Under the pieces are notes generated by a model. That model saw nothing but the letters and a program-made list of their open reading frames with translations, did no database searches and was not told the DNA's origin. Below, one piece after another: positions 36,930 to 46,052 of a DNA stretch of 64,000 nucleotides; the stretch's first letter is position 1, and every line of letters starts with the position of its first letter. Location of the stretch: the NCBI RefSeq assembly GCF_021341665.1, contig NZ_JAJTTH010000004.1, positions 1-64,000 of the forward strand, in the 5' to 3' direction. This DNA is from Pseudomonas sp. Au-Pse12 (GTDB taxonomy: Bacteria > Pseudomonadota > Gammaproteobacteria > Pseudomonadales > Pseudomonadaceae). Position numbers and translations under genes: made by a program.

Positions 36930-37804
36930 TCATCGGTTCCGCGAGGGGCAGGACTCAACGCGGGCAATGCATCAGCCGTGAGCGAACCCGGCAGACGAAT
37001 CTCTACCGCGACCGGCAGGTGATCGGATATGGGTTGGGCCAGGACTTCGACACGCTCCAGGGTCAGGCTGGGGCTGAGCAGAATGTGATCCAGGCAACGT
37101 TGCGGACGCCAGCTGGGAAAGGTCGCCTGCAGTTGCGGCGCCAACAGGCTGAGATCGCGCAGAGGGGAATGCTCCAGCAGGTCGCTGGCGTGGGTATTCA
37201 TGTCCCCCATCAGCACCTGATGCTTGTAACCACCGATCAACTCGCGGATATACGCCAGCTGCCGGGTTCGAGTACGGGCGCCCAGCGCCAGGTGCATCAT
37301 CACCACCACCAGTGCCTCGGGGCCCTCGCCGAAACGCACGAGGATCGCGCCGCGCCCCTTGGGGCCGGGCAGCGGGTGGTCTTCGATAGCCCAGGGGCGC
37401 AAACGGCTGAGCACGCCATTGCTGTGCTGCGCCAAGCGTCCCAGGTTGCGGTTGAGCTGTTGGTACCAGTAGGGGAAGGCGCCCAGCTGGGCCAGGTGCT
37501 CCACCTGATTGACGTAGCCGGAACGCAGGCTGCCACCATCGGCTTCCTGCAAGGCCACCAGGTCGAAATCACCGAGCAGGTTGCCGATCTTCTGCAAGTT
37601 GTCGGCACGCCCGTTGTGCGGCAGTAGGTGCTGCCAGCCACGGGTCAGATAGTGGCGATAACGCTCGGTACTGATGCCGACCTGGATATTGAAACTGAGC
37701 AAGCGCAGGCGACTGTCCGTCGGGAGCCCGGACGACGCTAAATGGTGCTCATTGACCTGCGGATCATGCAGGCCAACGATGCGTTCCGAGCTCCAGCGCG
37801 GCAT
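36926..37804 (-). CDS. Endonuclease/exonuclease/phosphatase family protein
   Basis: A 292-residue EEP-fold protein. Conserved motifs are [11 protein letters not shown] (start strand), [10 protein letters not shown] (metal-binding Glu), [12 protein letters not shown] (GDxN), and the C-terminal LDHIL and SDHLPVAV with the catalytic His. All are intact, so hydrolase activity is expected; substrate (DNA, phosphodiester lipid or sugar phosphate) cannot be told. It overlaps the diguanylate cyclase by four bases and lies 11 bases after dsbA, so all three may be in one transcript. Confidence 0.86.
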   Translation of the reverse strand: MPRWSSERIVGLHDPQVNEHHLASSGLPTDSRLRLLSFNIQVGISTERYRHYLTRGWQHLLPHNGRADNLQKIGNLLGDFDLVALQEADGGSLRSGYVNQVEHLAQLGAFPYWYQQLNRNLGRLAQHSNGVLSRLRPWAIEDHPLPGPKGRGAILVRFGEGPEALVVVMMHLALGARTRTRQLAYIRELIGGYKHQVLMGDMNTHASDLLEHSPLRDLSLLAPQLQATFPSWRPQRCLDHILLSPSLTLERVEVLAQPISDHLPVAVEIRLPGSLTADALPALSPAPRGTDE

Positions 37805-37815
37805 GGCGGCGGCGC

Positions 37816-38445
37816 TTACTTGGCTGCGCGCTCTTTGGCAATCAACTGCTCGGCGACGCTCAGCGCACCTTCAGGACCACCGGCAGTGCCCAGGTCGAAG
37901 CGATACTTGCCATTGACCACCATGGTCGGTACGCCAGTGATCTGGTAGGCCTGGGCCTTTTTCTTGGCGTCTTCAACCTTGCCTTTGACGGCGAAGGAGT
38001 TGTAGGTGCTCAGGAACTTGTCCTTGTCGACGCCTTCGCCAGCCAGGAATTCGGCCATTTCTTCTGGGGTCGCCAGTTTCTTGCCGCTGTGGATGGCCTC
38101 GAATACGGCCTTGTGCACCTTGTGCTCGACGCCCATGGCTTCGAGGGTGATGAACAGCTGGCCGTGGACGTTCCAGATACCGCCGAACATTGCCGGAATG
38201 CGGACGAAGTTGACGTCGGCAGGAAGCTTTTCAACCCATGGGTTGATGGTTGGCTCGAAGGCGTAGCAGTGTGGGCAGCCGTACCAGAACAGCTCAACCA
38301 CCTCGATCTTGCCTGGCACGGCAACCGGAACGGCGCTGCTCAACTCGACATATTGTTTTCCGGCTTCAAGCGGTTCGGCGGCTTGAGCGGTCACGCCAAA
38401 CAGGCTGGCGGTGACGAGTGCGGCGCTGAGAATCAGATTACGCAT
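37816..38445 (-). CDS. dsbA: Thiol:disulfide interchange protein DsbA
   Basis: A 209-residue periplasmic oxidoreductase with signal peptide (cut after AQA, about residue 22). The active site CPHC sits in ELFWYGCPHCYAFEP and the cis-proline loop is ITGVPTMVVNGKY. Normal length. It introduces disulfides into exported proteins. Downstream genes on the same strand are the EEP protein and the diguanylate cyclase. Confidence 0.95.
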   Translation of the reverse strand: MRNLILSAALVTASLFGVTAQAAEPLEAGKQYVELSSAVPVAVPGKIEVVELFWYGCPHCYAFEPTINPWVEKLPADVNFVRIPAMFGGIWNVHGQLFITLEAMGVEHKVHKAVFEAIHSGKKLATPEEMAEFLAGEGVDKDKFLSTYNSFAVKGKVEDAKKKAQAYQITGVPTMVVNGKYRFDLGTAGGPEGALSVAEQLIAKERAAK

Positions 38446-38536
38446 GCTTTACTCCTGGACAATTTTGGCGCCTCGCGCGACCTGGATTTGCACAGGTCAT
38501 GGCGGGCTTTAGTTCGCTAGTGTAGCGGCAGACGCC

Positions 38537-38566
38537 ATAAAAAAGGGCGGCCTGAGCCACCCTTTA
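38537..38566 (-). terminator. Terminator of the cytochrome c4/c5 genes
   Basis: On the minus strand a nine-pair stem (38556-38564 with 38543-38551, one G-U pair) has a TCAG loop and runs into six Ts. It lies about 80 bases beyond the cc4 stop codon. Confidence 0.88.
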
Positions 38567-38642
38567 TGCTTGCACCGTCAGATTAATCGATCATTAACGT
38601 TGCCGTGGCTTAGCACCTTCGACAACGCTGATCGAGCCGGCC

Positions 38643-39248
38643 TTAGTGCAGGCCCTGAATATAGCTGGACACCGCTTCGATGTCTTTGTTGCTCAGCTTG
38701 GCAGCGATGCTGCGCATGACCAGGGTGTCGCCATCGTTGGTGCGGTTGCCTTCGCGGAAGTCGGTCAGCTGCTTGGCCACGTACTGGGCGTGCTGGCCAC
38801 CCAGATGAGGGAAACCGGCTGCGGCGTTACCCGCGCCGTTTGGCGAGTGGCAACCGGTGCAGGCTGGCATGCCCTGATCCAGCTTGCCGCCGCGAAACAG
38901 TTCTTCACCGCGGGCCACAACTTTAGGATCTGCTGCGCCGACACTGCCTTTCTGGCTGGCGAAGTAGGCGGCAATGTCAGCCAGGTCCTGATCGCTCAGG
39001 TTGGTCAACAGGCCTGTCATCTCCAGCACTTGGCGCTTGCCGGACTTGATATCGTGCAACTGCTTGTCCAGGTACTTTTCCCCCTGACCGGCCAGCTTGG
39101 GAAAGTTTGGCGCCATGCTGTTCCCATCAGGGCCGTGGCATGCGCCACAGACTGCGGCTTTCGCCTGACCAGCAGCAGCGTCGCCTGCGGCATGGGCGAC
39201 ACCTGTGATGCCCAAGGTCAACAGCAGACTCACGAGTAATTTGTTCAT
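38643..39248 (-). CDS. cc4: Cytochrome c4 (dihaem)
   Basis: A 201-residue periplasmic dihaem cytochrome with a signal peptide (cut after AHA). Haem sites are CGACHG near residue 35 and CTGCHS near residue 135, each with a downstream methionine ligand (NSMAP and TLVMRS). The two halves are an internal duplication typical of c4. It carries electrons to terminal oxidases. It lies just after a c5-type cytochrome in the same direction. Confidence 0.94.
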   Translation of the reverse strand: MNKLLVSLLLTLGITGVAHAAGDAAAGQAKAAVCGACHGPDGNSMAPNFPKLAGQGEKYLDKQLHDIKSGKRQVLEMTGLLTNLSDQDLADIAAYFASQKGSVGAADPKVVARGEELFRGGKLDQGMPACTGCHSPNGAGNAAAGFPHLGGQHAQYVAKQLTDFREGNRTNDGDTLVMRSIAAKLSNKDIEAVSSYIQGLH

Positions 39249-39293
39249 CAGCTAATCCAACTACGGCTAAGGGTTAAGAGTTATGGACCGGGA

Positions 39294-39584
39294 TCACTCG
39301 CTCATCCAGTGGATGATGGCTCGGTAATCCTCGGCACTGCAGTCCATGCACAAACCACGCGGCGGCATCGCCTTGAAACCCTGGGTCACGTGTTGCACCA
39401 GCGTCTCCATACCTTGCGCCAACCTCGGCGCCCAAGCTTCCTGGTCGCCCTTGCGGGGCGCCGTGGGTAGTTGGCCGGAATGACAAGCCCCACAAACACG
39501 GTTGTACACAGCTTCCGGATCCTGTGTAGCCTGAGCGCCGTAAAACGGCATCAAGACACCGGCAGCTAGCAGCCATTTCGTCAT
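39294..39584 (-). CDS. Cytochrome c5 family protein
   Basis: A 96-residue exported monohaem cytochrome with a signal peptide (cut near AQA) and one haem site, CGACHS. The C-terminal half has the c5 pattern AMPPRGLCMDCSAEDY with an extra Cys pair that forms a disulfide in c5. The likely Met ligand is in AMPPRG. Same direction as cc4 with a 45-base gap; probably one operon. Confidence 0.9.
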   Translation of the reverse strand: MTKWLLAAGVLMPFYGAQATQDPEAVYNRVCGACHSGQLPTAPRKGDQEAWAPRLAQGMETLVQHVTQGFKAMPPRGLCMDCSAEDYRAIIHWMSE

Positions 39585-39775
39585 AAAACGACCTTTTCAG
39601 GGTTGAGAGCGTGCTGCGTTCTGATGCGCATTCAAGGTTTATCGCTCTCGTGAACTTCATCCTACGCTGGGACAAAGCGCACACAAAATCTGCGGCATTA
39701 TATACTGGCGTTACTGAAACGGAAACGACACCGCTCGCCGCGTCCACTCTCGGCATCGCCCCAATCGGAAATCCC

Positions 39776-40417
39776 ATGCAACTCAAGAACCCCATCCTCG
39801 GTCTGTGCCAACAGGCTACGTTCATGCTCAGCGCCGCCAAAGTCGATCAATGCCCTGACGACGACGGCTTTGAAGTGGCCTTTGCCGGGCGTTCCAACGC
39901 CGGCAAATCCAGCGCCCTGAACACCCTGACCCACGCCAGCCTGGCACGCACCTCGAAAACCCCGGGGCGCACGCAGTTGTTGAACTTCTTCAAGCTAGAC
40001 GACGATCGCCGTCTGGTCGACCTGCCGGGCTACGGTTACGCCAAAGTGCCAATCCCGCTGAAGCAGCACTGGCAGCGTCACCTGGAAGCCTACCTGGGCA
40101 GCCGCGAGAGCCTTAAAGGCCTGATTCTGATGATGGATATCCGTCATCCCATGACTGATTTCGACCTGCTGATGCTGGACTGGGCGGTAGCCAGCGGCAT
40201 GCCGATGCACATCCTGCTGACCAAGGCCGACAAACTGACCTACGGCGCGGCCAAGAACACCCTGCTCAAGGTTCAGTCGCAGATCCGCAAGGGCTGGGGC
40301 GAAGCGGTCACCATCCAACTGTTCTCGGCGCCCAAGCGCATGGGCCTGGAAGAGGCTTACACCGTACTGGCGGGCTGGATGGAACTGGCCGACAAAGGCG
40401 CTGAAACCGAGGCCTGA
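39776..40417 (+). CDS. engB: Ribosome biogenesis GTPase EngB/YsxC
   Basis: A 213-residue TrmE/EngB-family GTPase needed for large-subunit assembly. Nucleotide motifs are complete: G1 GRSNAGKS, G2 region SKTPGRTQ, G3 DLPGYG, G4 TKAD, G5 FSAPK (in place of the usual FSS/FSA form). The ATG at 39776 gives normal length; an in-frame extension to 39611 is not family-like. It is divergent from the cytochromes and faces polA, with ersA and a large palindrome in the gap. Confidence 0.94.
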   Translation: MQLKNPILGLCQQATFMLSAAKVDQCPDDDGFEVAFAGRSNAGKSSALNTLTHASLARTSKTPGRTQLLNFFKLDDDRRLVDLPGYGYAKVPIPLKQHWQRHLEAYLGSRESLKGLILMMDIRHPMTDFDLLMLDWAVASGMPMHILLTKADKLTYGAAKNTLLKVQSQIRKGWGEAVTIQLFSAPKRMGLEEAYTVLAGWMELADKGAETEA

Positions 40418-40426
40418 GAGCCATCG

Positions 40427-40551
40427 GAAAAACTGTCTGGGGGATGATCAGGCAAGACAAAAGCGCGGTGCGAAAGCGGAGTTTACTGGCTGTAAATGAG
40501 CATTTCGCGCCGCGCTTTTAACGCAGCATGATCATTTCCCAGGCAGTTTTC
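40427..40551. repeat. Large nested palindrome after engB
   Basis: About 125 bases fold into one long hairpin. The outer arms (40427-40450 with 40529-40551) pair with few mismatches. An inner stem of 17 bases, AAAAGCGCGGTGCGAAA (40459-40475), pairs with 40503-40519 at one mismatch, and a short TTTAC/GTAAA stem caps it (40482-40496). It contains no gene. It may be a MITE-like or other dispersed repeat, or the 3' end structure of engB mRNA. It abuts the terminator of ersA on the other strand. Confidence 0.7.
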
Positions 40552-40555
40552 GGGC

Positions 40556-40687
40556 AAAAAAAACCCCGGACTTCGTATGGGGAGGGGGAAGTTCGGGGTT
40601 CAAGTTCTAGACCGCTAGGGCGGGGTCCAGATATCTGCCAACACTTAACACAACATAGGAGCATCGAAGGGCTTCACCAGCCATTCA
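40556..40687 (-). ncRNA. ersA: ErsA small RNA (AlgU-dependent, Spot 42-like location)
   Basis: About 131 bases from a predicted start near 40687 to a terminator whose 12-pair stem (40589-40600 with 40562-40573, one mismatch) ends in eight Ts (40556-40563). The 15-base terminator loop is C rich (CCCCCTCCCC), matching the C-rich target-binding loop I recall for ErsA. The place between engB and polA, the strand, the length and the AlgU-type promoter all match ErsA of P. aeruginosa, a regulator of algC and other envelope mRNAs. The exact 5' end is inferred. Confidence 0.85.
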
Positions 40688-40692
40688 GTAAC

Positions 40693-40720
40693 TCTGAGTA
40701 GGCGTTCGCCGATTTAGTTC
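40693..40720 (-). promoter_or_regulatory. AlgU (sigma-22) type promoter of ersA
   Basis: On the minus strand GAACTA (40715-40720) and TCAGA (40693-40697) are 17 bases apart, each one base from the AlgU consensus (GAACTT and TCTGA). The predicted start near 40687 gives an RNA of the right length. Confidence 0.7.
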
Positions 40721-40783
40721 CGGCGCGTTGCAAAAACTATTGGCAATAAACGATGAAGTTTTTCGTGCTAACAGTCCTTCGCT

Positions 40784-40818
40784 GGTTCTTGCCGCGACAC
40801 TATGCCGCGGTAAGAACC
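40784..40818 (-). terminator. Hairpin after polA
   Basis: GGTTCTTGCCGCG (40784-40796) pairs with CGCGGTAAGAACC (40806-40818), one mismatch. There is no T run after it on the minus strand, so it is a 3' end stabiliser or weak terminator of polA. Confidence 0.4.
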
Positions 40819-40832
40819 GCTGAAAAGCGCCC

Positions 40833-43625
40833 TTAATGGGCCTCATCCCAGTTATTTCCCACCCCGACTTCGACCAATAACGGCACGTCCAGGGTCGCGG
40901 CACCGCTCATGTACCCGCGAATCTCTTCGCGAACCTGGTCCACCAGGTCCTCGCGCACCTCCAGCACCAGTTCGTCGTGCACCTGGAGAATCACCCGAGC
41001 ATCCAGCCCCGAAGACTCCAGCCAGTTGTCCACCGCCACCATGGCTTTCTTGATGATGTCCGCGGCGGTGCCCTGCATTGGCGCGTTGATCGCAGTGCGC
41101 TCGGCACCGGCACGTTCCTGAGGCTTGTTGGAGTTGATCTCCGGCAGGTACAGCCGACGACCGAAGATGGTCTCGACATACCCCTGGTCCGCGGCCTGGG
41201 CGCGGGTGCGGTCCATGTACTCACGAACCCCCGGGTAGCGCGCGAAGTAGGTATCGATGTAGGCCTTGGCCTGCTTGGTATCGACGCCAATGTCCTTGCC
41301 CAGTTTCTGCGCGCCCATGCCGTAGATCAGGCCGAAGTTGATGGCCTTGGCGCTGCGACGCTGATCGGAAGTGACGTCCTTGAGCTCGACCTTGAATACC
41401 TCGGCCGCCGTGGCGGTGTGCACGTCCAGGTTGTTGCGGAAGGCATTGAGCAGGCCTTCGTCCCGGGACAGATGAGCCATGATCCGCAGCTCGATCTGCG
41501 AATAGTCCGCCGCCAGCAGCTTGTAGCCAGGCGGGGCGATAAAGGCCTGGCGAATGCGCCGGCCCTCGGCGGTGCGCACGGGAATGTTCTGCAGGTTCGG
41601 ATCGCTGGACGACAACCGGCCAGTGGATGCCACCGCCTGATGATAGGAGGTGTGGATACGCCCGGTGCGCGGGTTGATCTGCTCCGGCAGACGGTCGGTG
41701 TAGGTGCTTTTCAGCTTGCTCATGGAGCGGTACTGCATCAGCACCCGCGGCAACGGATAGTCGTCTTCGGCGAGCTTGGCCAGCACCTCTTCAGCCGTGG
41801 AAGGCTGGCCCTTGGCGGTCTTTTTCAGCACCGGCAGGCCGAGCTTGTCGTAGAGGATGCTGCCCAGTTGCTTGGGCGACCCCAGGTTGAACTCCTCACC
41901 GGCGATCTCGAAGGCTTCGCGCTCCAGGGCCACCATCTTGTCCCCCAACTCGATGCTCTGCACGCCCAGCAGCTTGTCATCCACCAGTGCGCCCTGGCGC
42001 TCGATGCGTGCCAGGACCGGCACCAACGGCATCTCGATGTCGGTCAGCACGCTGGCCAGGCTCGGAATGGCTGTCAGCTTGTCGAACAGGACCTGATGCA
42101 GGCGCAAGGTCACATCAGCATCTTCCGCCGCATAAGGCCCGGCCTGTTCCAGCGGGATCTGGTCGAAGGTCAGTTGTTTGGCGCCCTTGCCGGCGATGTC
42201 CTGGAAGCTCACGGTGCTGTGGTCCAGGTACTTCTGCGCCAGGCTGTCCATGTCATGGCGGGTGGCGGTGGAGTTGAGCACGTAGGACTCAAGCATGGTG
42301 TCGAAAGCCACGCCGCGCACGGTGATGCCGTTGGCCTGATCGCCGCCAATCGCGCAATTGGCCAGGATGTTCATGTCGAACTTGGCGTGCTGGCCAACCT
42401 TGAGCAGCGTCGGATCTTCCAGCAACGGCTTGAGGGCCAGCAGCACACTGTCGCGATCCAGTTGCTCCGGCGCGCCCATGTAGGAATGAGTCAGGGGAAC
42501 GTAGGCGGCTTCGCCGGCCTTGACCGAGAAGGACAGGCCCACCAGCTGCGCCTGTTGCGCATCGATGCCGGTGGTTTCGGTATCGAAGGCGATCAGCTTG
42601 GCGTTCTTCAGCTTTTCCAACCAGGCGTCGAAACGCTCCTGGTCGAGGATGGTTTCGTACTGCAACTCAAGCGGTGCCTGCTCGGCGGCCGGCGGCTGCG
42701 GCGCTGCGGTTGGTGCCGCCTCGGCATCACTGAGCTCGACGCGCTTGGCGTCGCGCTGCAACTCGTCGAGCCAGCTCTTGAACTCCAGCAGGCTGTACAG
42801 CTCCACCAGTTTCTCGCGGTCCGGCTCGCCCAGGTGCAGGTCGTCGAGGCCGATATCCAGCGGCACGTCCACCTTGATGGTCGCCAACTGATAGGAGAGG
42901 AAAGCCATCTCCTTGTGCTCTTCGAGCTTGGCCGGCAGGGTCTTGGCTCCGCGGATCGGCAGGGTCGGTACGATATCGAGCTGCTCGTAGAGCTCCTTCA
43001 GGCCACCGTTGACCCCGACCAGCAGGCCAGAAGCGGTCTTCGGACCAATGCCCGGCACCCCCGGAATGTTGTCGGAAGAGTCGCCCATCAGCGCCAGGTA
43101 ATCGATGATCTGCTCGGGAGCGACGCCGAATTTCTCCTTCACGCCTTCCACATCCATGCTGCTACCGGACATGGTGTTGACCAGGGTAATGTGCCCATCC
43201 ACCAGCTGCGCCATGTCCTTGTCACCGGTGGAAATCACCACCGGGCGATCCGCCGCCGCGCTGCTGCGGGCCAGGGTGCCGATCACATCGTCGGCCTCGA
43301 CCCCTTCCACACACAGCAACGGAAAACCCAGGGCGATCACACTGGCGTGCAGCGGCTCGATCTGCACCCGCATGTCGTCGGGCATGCTCGGGCGGTTGGC
43401 CTTGTAGTGGGCATACATGTCGTCGCGGAAGGTCCCGCCCTTGGCATCGAAGACCACCGCGAACGGACTGTCCGGATACTGCTTGCGCAGGCTCTTGAGC
43501 ATGTTCAACACGCCCTTGACCGCGCCGGTAGGCAGGCCTTTGGAGGTGGTCAGCGGTGGCAACGCGTGGAACGCGCGGTACAGATAAGAAGAACCGTCCA
43601 CCAGGACGAGGGGGGCTTGGCTCAT
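40833..43625 (-). CDS. polA: DNA polymerase I
   Basis: A 930-residue enzyme with all three parts: 5'-3' exonuclease (about 1-290), 3'-5' exonuclease (about 320-520, with DTETTGID for metal binding) and polymerase (about 520-930, with [28 protein letters not shown] and [10 protein letters not shown]). The proofreading domain is intact. The ATG at 43625 is used; a TTG four codons upstream is a poorer choice. It fills gaps in repair and replaces RNA primers. The AlgU-dependent ersA lies just downstream. Confidence 0.97.
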   Translation of the reverse strand: MSQAPLVLVDGSSYLYRAFHALPPLTTSKGLPTGAVKGVLNMLKSLRKQYPDSPFAVVFDAKGGTFRDDMYAHYKANRPSMPDDMRVQIEPLHASVIALGFPLLCVEGVEADDVIGTLARSSAAADRPVVISTGDKDMAQLVDGHITLVNTMSGSSMDVEGVKEKFGVAPEQIIDYLALMGDSSDNIPGVPGIGPKTASGLLVGVNGGLKELYEQLDIVPTLPIRGAKTLPAKLEEHKEMAFLSYQLATIKVDVPLDIGLDDLHLGEPDREKLVELYSLLEFKSWLDELQRDAKRVELSDAEAAPTAAPQPPAAEQAPLELQYETILDQERFDAWLEKLKNAKLIAFDTETTGIDAQQAQLVGLSFSVKAGEAAYVPLTHSYMGAPEQLDRDSVLLALKPLLEDPTLLKVGQHAKFDMNILANCAIGGDQANGITVRGVAFDTMLESYVLNSTATRHDMDSLAQKYLDHSTVSFQDIAGKGAKQLTFDQIPLEQAGPYAAEDADVTLRLHQVLFDKLTAIPSLASVLTDIEMPLVPVLARIERQGALVDDKLLGVQSIELGDKMVALEREAFEIAGEEFNLGSPKQLGSILYDKLGLPVLKKTAKGQPSTAEEVLAKLAEDDYPLPRVLMQYRSMSKLKSTYTDRLPEQINPRTGRIHTSYHQAVASTGRLSSSDPNLQNIPVRTAEGRRIRQAFIAPPGYKLLAADYSQIELRIMAHLSRDEGLLNAFRNNLDVHTATAAEVFKVELKDVTSDQRRSAKAINFGLIYGMGAQKLGKDIGVDTKQAKAYIDTYFARYPGVREYMDRTRAQAADQGYVETIFGRRLYLPEINSNKPQERAGAERTAINAPMQGTAADIIKKAMVAVDNWLESSGLDARVILQVHDELVLEVREDLVDQVREEIRGYMSGAATLDVPLLVEVGVGNNWDEAH

Positions 43626-43699
43626 GAGCGGGATCAACCTTTTCGGCGGGTCCGGCGCTAGAATAGCGGGACCGTTGACGACAAAGGGACAAGGTTATC

Positions 43700-43987
43700 A
43701 TGCGCACACTAAATCGCTTGCTGCTGACCGGCTTGATTGCAATCGCTCCATTGGCCGCGATCGCCGCAGAAGATGCGCCATCCGCGGACCCACAAGTGAC
43801 CATTCGCACGGAAGGCGACAAGACCATCCAGGAATACCGGCAAAATGGCTTCCTGTATGCCATCAAGGTCACACCAAAGGGCGGCAAACCCTATTTCCTG
43901 GTGCGCGCTGATGGCTCCGACGGCAACTTCATCCGCTCGGATCAGCCGGATATGCTGATCCCAGCGTGGAAAATCTTTGAGTGGTAA
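43700..43987 (+). CDS. DUF2782 exported protein
   Basis: A 95-residue protein with a signal peptide (cut after AIA, about residue 22) and a DUF2782 domain (VTIRTEGDKTIQEYRQNGFLY ... WKIFEW). Function unknown. In pseudomonads it regularly lies between polA and thrB, as here; it is divergent from polA with a 74-base gap and 65 bases ahead of thrB in the same direction. Confidence 0.85.
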   Translation: MRTLNRLLLTGLIAIAPLAAIAAEDAPSADPQVTIRTEGDKTIQEYRQNGFLYAIKVTPKGGKPYFLVRADGSDGNFIRSDQPDMLIPAWKIFEW

Positions 43988-44052
43988 ACCACTCCGACTT
44001 CAACTCAATGGCGCTGGCTGAATAGCGGCGCCCGTACTGGCAGTTTTTAACC

Positions 44053-45003
44053 ATGTCTGTGTTCACCCCCCTGGCTCGGCCCGAGCTGGAAACCTTTCTC
44101 GCCCCGTATGGGCTCGGCCGCCTGCTTGACTTCCAGGGGATCGCCGCTGGTAGCGAAAACACCAACTTCTTCATTAGCCTGGAACAGGGCGAGTTCGTCC
44201 TGACCCTGGTGGAACGCGGCCCCGTTCAGGAAATGCCGTTCTTCATCGAGCTGCTGGACGTGCTGCACCAGGCCAATCTGCCGGTGCCCTACGCCCTGCG
44301 CACCACCGATGGCGTCGCCCTGCGCGAGCTGGCGGGCAAGCCGGCGCTGCTGCAACCGCGGCTGGCGGGCAAGCACATCAAGCAGGCCAATGCCCAGCAC
44401 TGCGCCCAGGTCGGCGAACTGCTGGGCCACCTGCACGTGGCCACCAAGGACAACATGATCAAGCGCAAGACCGATCGTGGCCTGGACTGGATGCAAGAAG
44501 AGGGCACACAGCTGCTGACGCATCTGGATGCGACCGCCCAGGACCTGCTGCAACGCGCACTGGATGAAATCGCCGCGCAGAAGGCCAAGATCCTGGCGCT
44601 GCCCCGGGCCAACATCCACGCCGATCTGTTTCGCGACAACGCGATGTTCGAAGGCACCCACCTGACTGGCCTGATCGACTTCTACAACGCCTGTTCGGGA
44701 CCGATGCTCTACGACGTGGCGATCGCCCTGAACGACTGGTGTTCTGACGCTGAGGGGGTGATCGACGGCCAGCGCGCGCGAGCCCTGCTGGGCGCCTATG
44801 CGGCGCTGCGGCCCTTCACTGCAACAGAGGCTGAACTCTGGCCGACCATGCTGCGGGTAGCTTGCGTGCGCTTCTGGCTGTCACGGCTGATTGCCGCCGA
44901 GAGCTTCGCCGGGCAAGACGTGCTGATTCACGACCCGATGGAATTCCAGCAGCGCCTGGCACAGCGGCAACAGATCAGCATCGCGCTGCCGTTCGCCCTG
45001 TAA
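44053..45003 (+). CDS. thrB: Homoserine kinase (choline-kinase fold type)
   Basis: A 316-residue ATP-dependent kinase that phosphorylates homoserine in threonine synthesis. It belongs to the APH/choline-kinase-like form of ThrB found in pseudomonads, not the GHMP form of E. coli. Motifs are GIAAGSENTNFF (nucleotide loop), NIHADLFRDNAMF (catalytic Asp) and GLIDFYNACSG (DFG-like metal site). Full length; followed by a strong REP hairpin. Confidence 0.93.
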   Translation: MSVFTPLARPELETFLAPYGLGRLLDFQGIAAGSENTNFFISLEQGEFVLTLVERGPVQEMPFFIELLDVLHQANLPVPYALRTTDGVALRELAGKPALLQPRLAGKHIKQANAQHCAQVGELLGHLHVATKDNMIKRKTDRGLDWMQEEGTQLLTHLDATAQDLLQRALDEIAAQKAKILALPRANIHADLFRDNAMFEGTHLTGLIDFYNACSGPMLYDVAIALNDWCSDAEGVIDGQRARALLGAYAALRPFTATEAELWPTMLRVACVRFWLSRLIAAESFAGQDVLIHDPMEFQQRLAQRQQISIALPFAL

Positions 45004-45007
45004 ACGC

Positions 45008-45057
45008 TTCGCGAGCCCGCCCGCTCCTGCGCCCGTGGGAGCGGGCGGGCTCGCGAA
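45008..45057. repeat. REP palindrome between thrB and znuA
   Basis: A perfect 20-base inverted repeat (TTCGCGAGCCCGCCCGCTCC, 45008-45027, with 45038-45057) around 10 bases. It separates convergent thrB and znuA and probably ends both transcripts. Confidence 0.8.
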
Positions 45058-45065
45058 AGGCGTGC

Positions 45066-45995
45066 TTAAAGCTGCTCCAGGCAGCCCGCCAGATCATTCC
45101 CCAATTTCTCCAGCACCTGCTCATACCCCTGAGCGGTCGCCGGCGTGTACCCACCCAGGGCATCCAGCTCCGCCAGTTTCACCGGCAACCCGGCCACCAG
45201 GGTTTCCGCCAACCGTGGACGCAGAGGCGGCTCGCTGAACACACAAGTCTTGCCCACCTGCTGCAACCGCGCGCGCATGGCGGCAACGTGCTGGGCACCC
45301 GGCTGGACTTCAGCCGCAACGCTGAACACCCCGGTGTGCTTGAGGCCGTAGGCCTCTTCGAAGTAGTCAAAGGCCTCGTGGAACACGAAGTAGGGCTTGC
45401 CGGCGATCCCCGCCAGACGGGTTTTCAAGCGGGCGTCCAGAGCATCCAGGCGCTCGCCGAACGCCTTCAGGTTGCTCTGGTAGCGGGCGTCATTGGCCGG
45501 GTCGGCGGCGCTCAGGTCGGCAGCCATGCGGGTGGCGATCACCCGAGCGTTGACTGGCGACAGCCACAGGTGCGCATCCAGGGTGCCGGGGCGATGATCA
45601 TGGTCATGTTCGTCAGCATCTTCGGCGTGAGAGTGGCTATCTTCGGCGAAGTGACGAAGCTTCATGCCTGGCAGGTCCTGCACCGCCACCGAAGGCAGGC
45701 TACGACCCTTGAGTACCCGCGGCAGGAAGCCTTCCATGTCCGGGCCGATCCAGTACAACAGGTCTACGGTCTGCACCTTGCGCACGTCCGAAGGGCGCAG
45801 CGCATAGTTGTGCGGCGAAGCCCCCGGCGGCAGCAGCACCTCGGGCACCGCCACGCCGTCCTGCACGGCGGCGGCAATCAATTGCAGCGGCTTGATGCTG
45901 GTCAGTACCCGAACTTCGGCCTGGGCCGAGCCGATCGCGAACAGGCTGAAGGTAAAAGCGACAAAAAGGCGAAAAAGTCTGGGCACGATGGACAC
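45066..45995 (-). CDS. znuA: Zinc ABC transporter substrate-binding protein
   Basis: A 309-residue periplasmic zinc-binding protein with signal peptide (cut after AQA, about residue 26). Zinc ligands are in GASPHNYAL, LDAHLWLSP and FHEAFDYFEEAYG. The His/Asp-rich loop HSHAEDADEHDHDH is the classic ZnuA zinc-capture loop. The start is a GTG at 45995; a second GTG at 45986 is possible. Divergent from zur with a 57-base control region that contains a Zur-box-like element. Confidence 0.93.
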   Translation of the reverse strand: MSIVPRLFRLFVAFTFSLFAIGSAQAEVRVLTSIKPLQLIAAAVQDGVAVPEVLLPPGASPHNYALRPSDVRKVQTVDLLYWIGPDMEGFLPRVLKGRSLPSVAVQDLPGMKLRHFAEDSHSHAEDADEHDHDHRPGTLDAHLWLSPVNARVIATRMAADLSAADPANDARYQSNLKAFGERLDALDARLKTRLAGIAGKPYFVFHEAFDYFEEAYGLKHTGVFSVAAEVQPGAQHVAAMRARLQQVGKTCVFSEPPLRPRLAETLVAGLPVKLAELDALGGYTPATAQGYEQVLEKLGNDLAGCLEQL

Positions 45996-46013
45996 TCGAA
46001 GAGGCGAGAACGG

Positions 46014-46026
46014 GTAACATAATAAC
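46014..46026. promoter_or_regulatory. Putative Zur box
   Basis: GTAACATAATAAC lies in the 57-base gap between znuA and zur. The right half fits the GTTATA/TATAAC-type Zur palindrome; the left half is weaker. Position between the divergent zinc-uptake genes is what one expects of a Zur operator controlling both. Confidence 0.5.
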
Positions 46027-46052
46027 GTCTCTCACAAACCTCGTCGCCGCTC

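Noticed and set aside
40977-43661. An 894-codon open frame on the plus strand
   Set aside because: It is entirely antisense to polA, with no ribosome site and no family resemblance.
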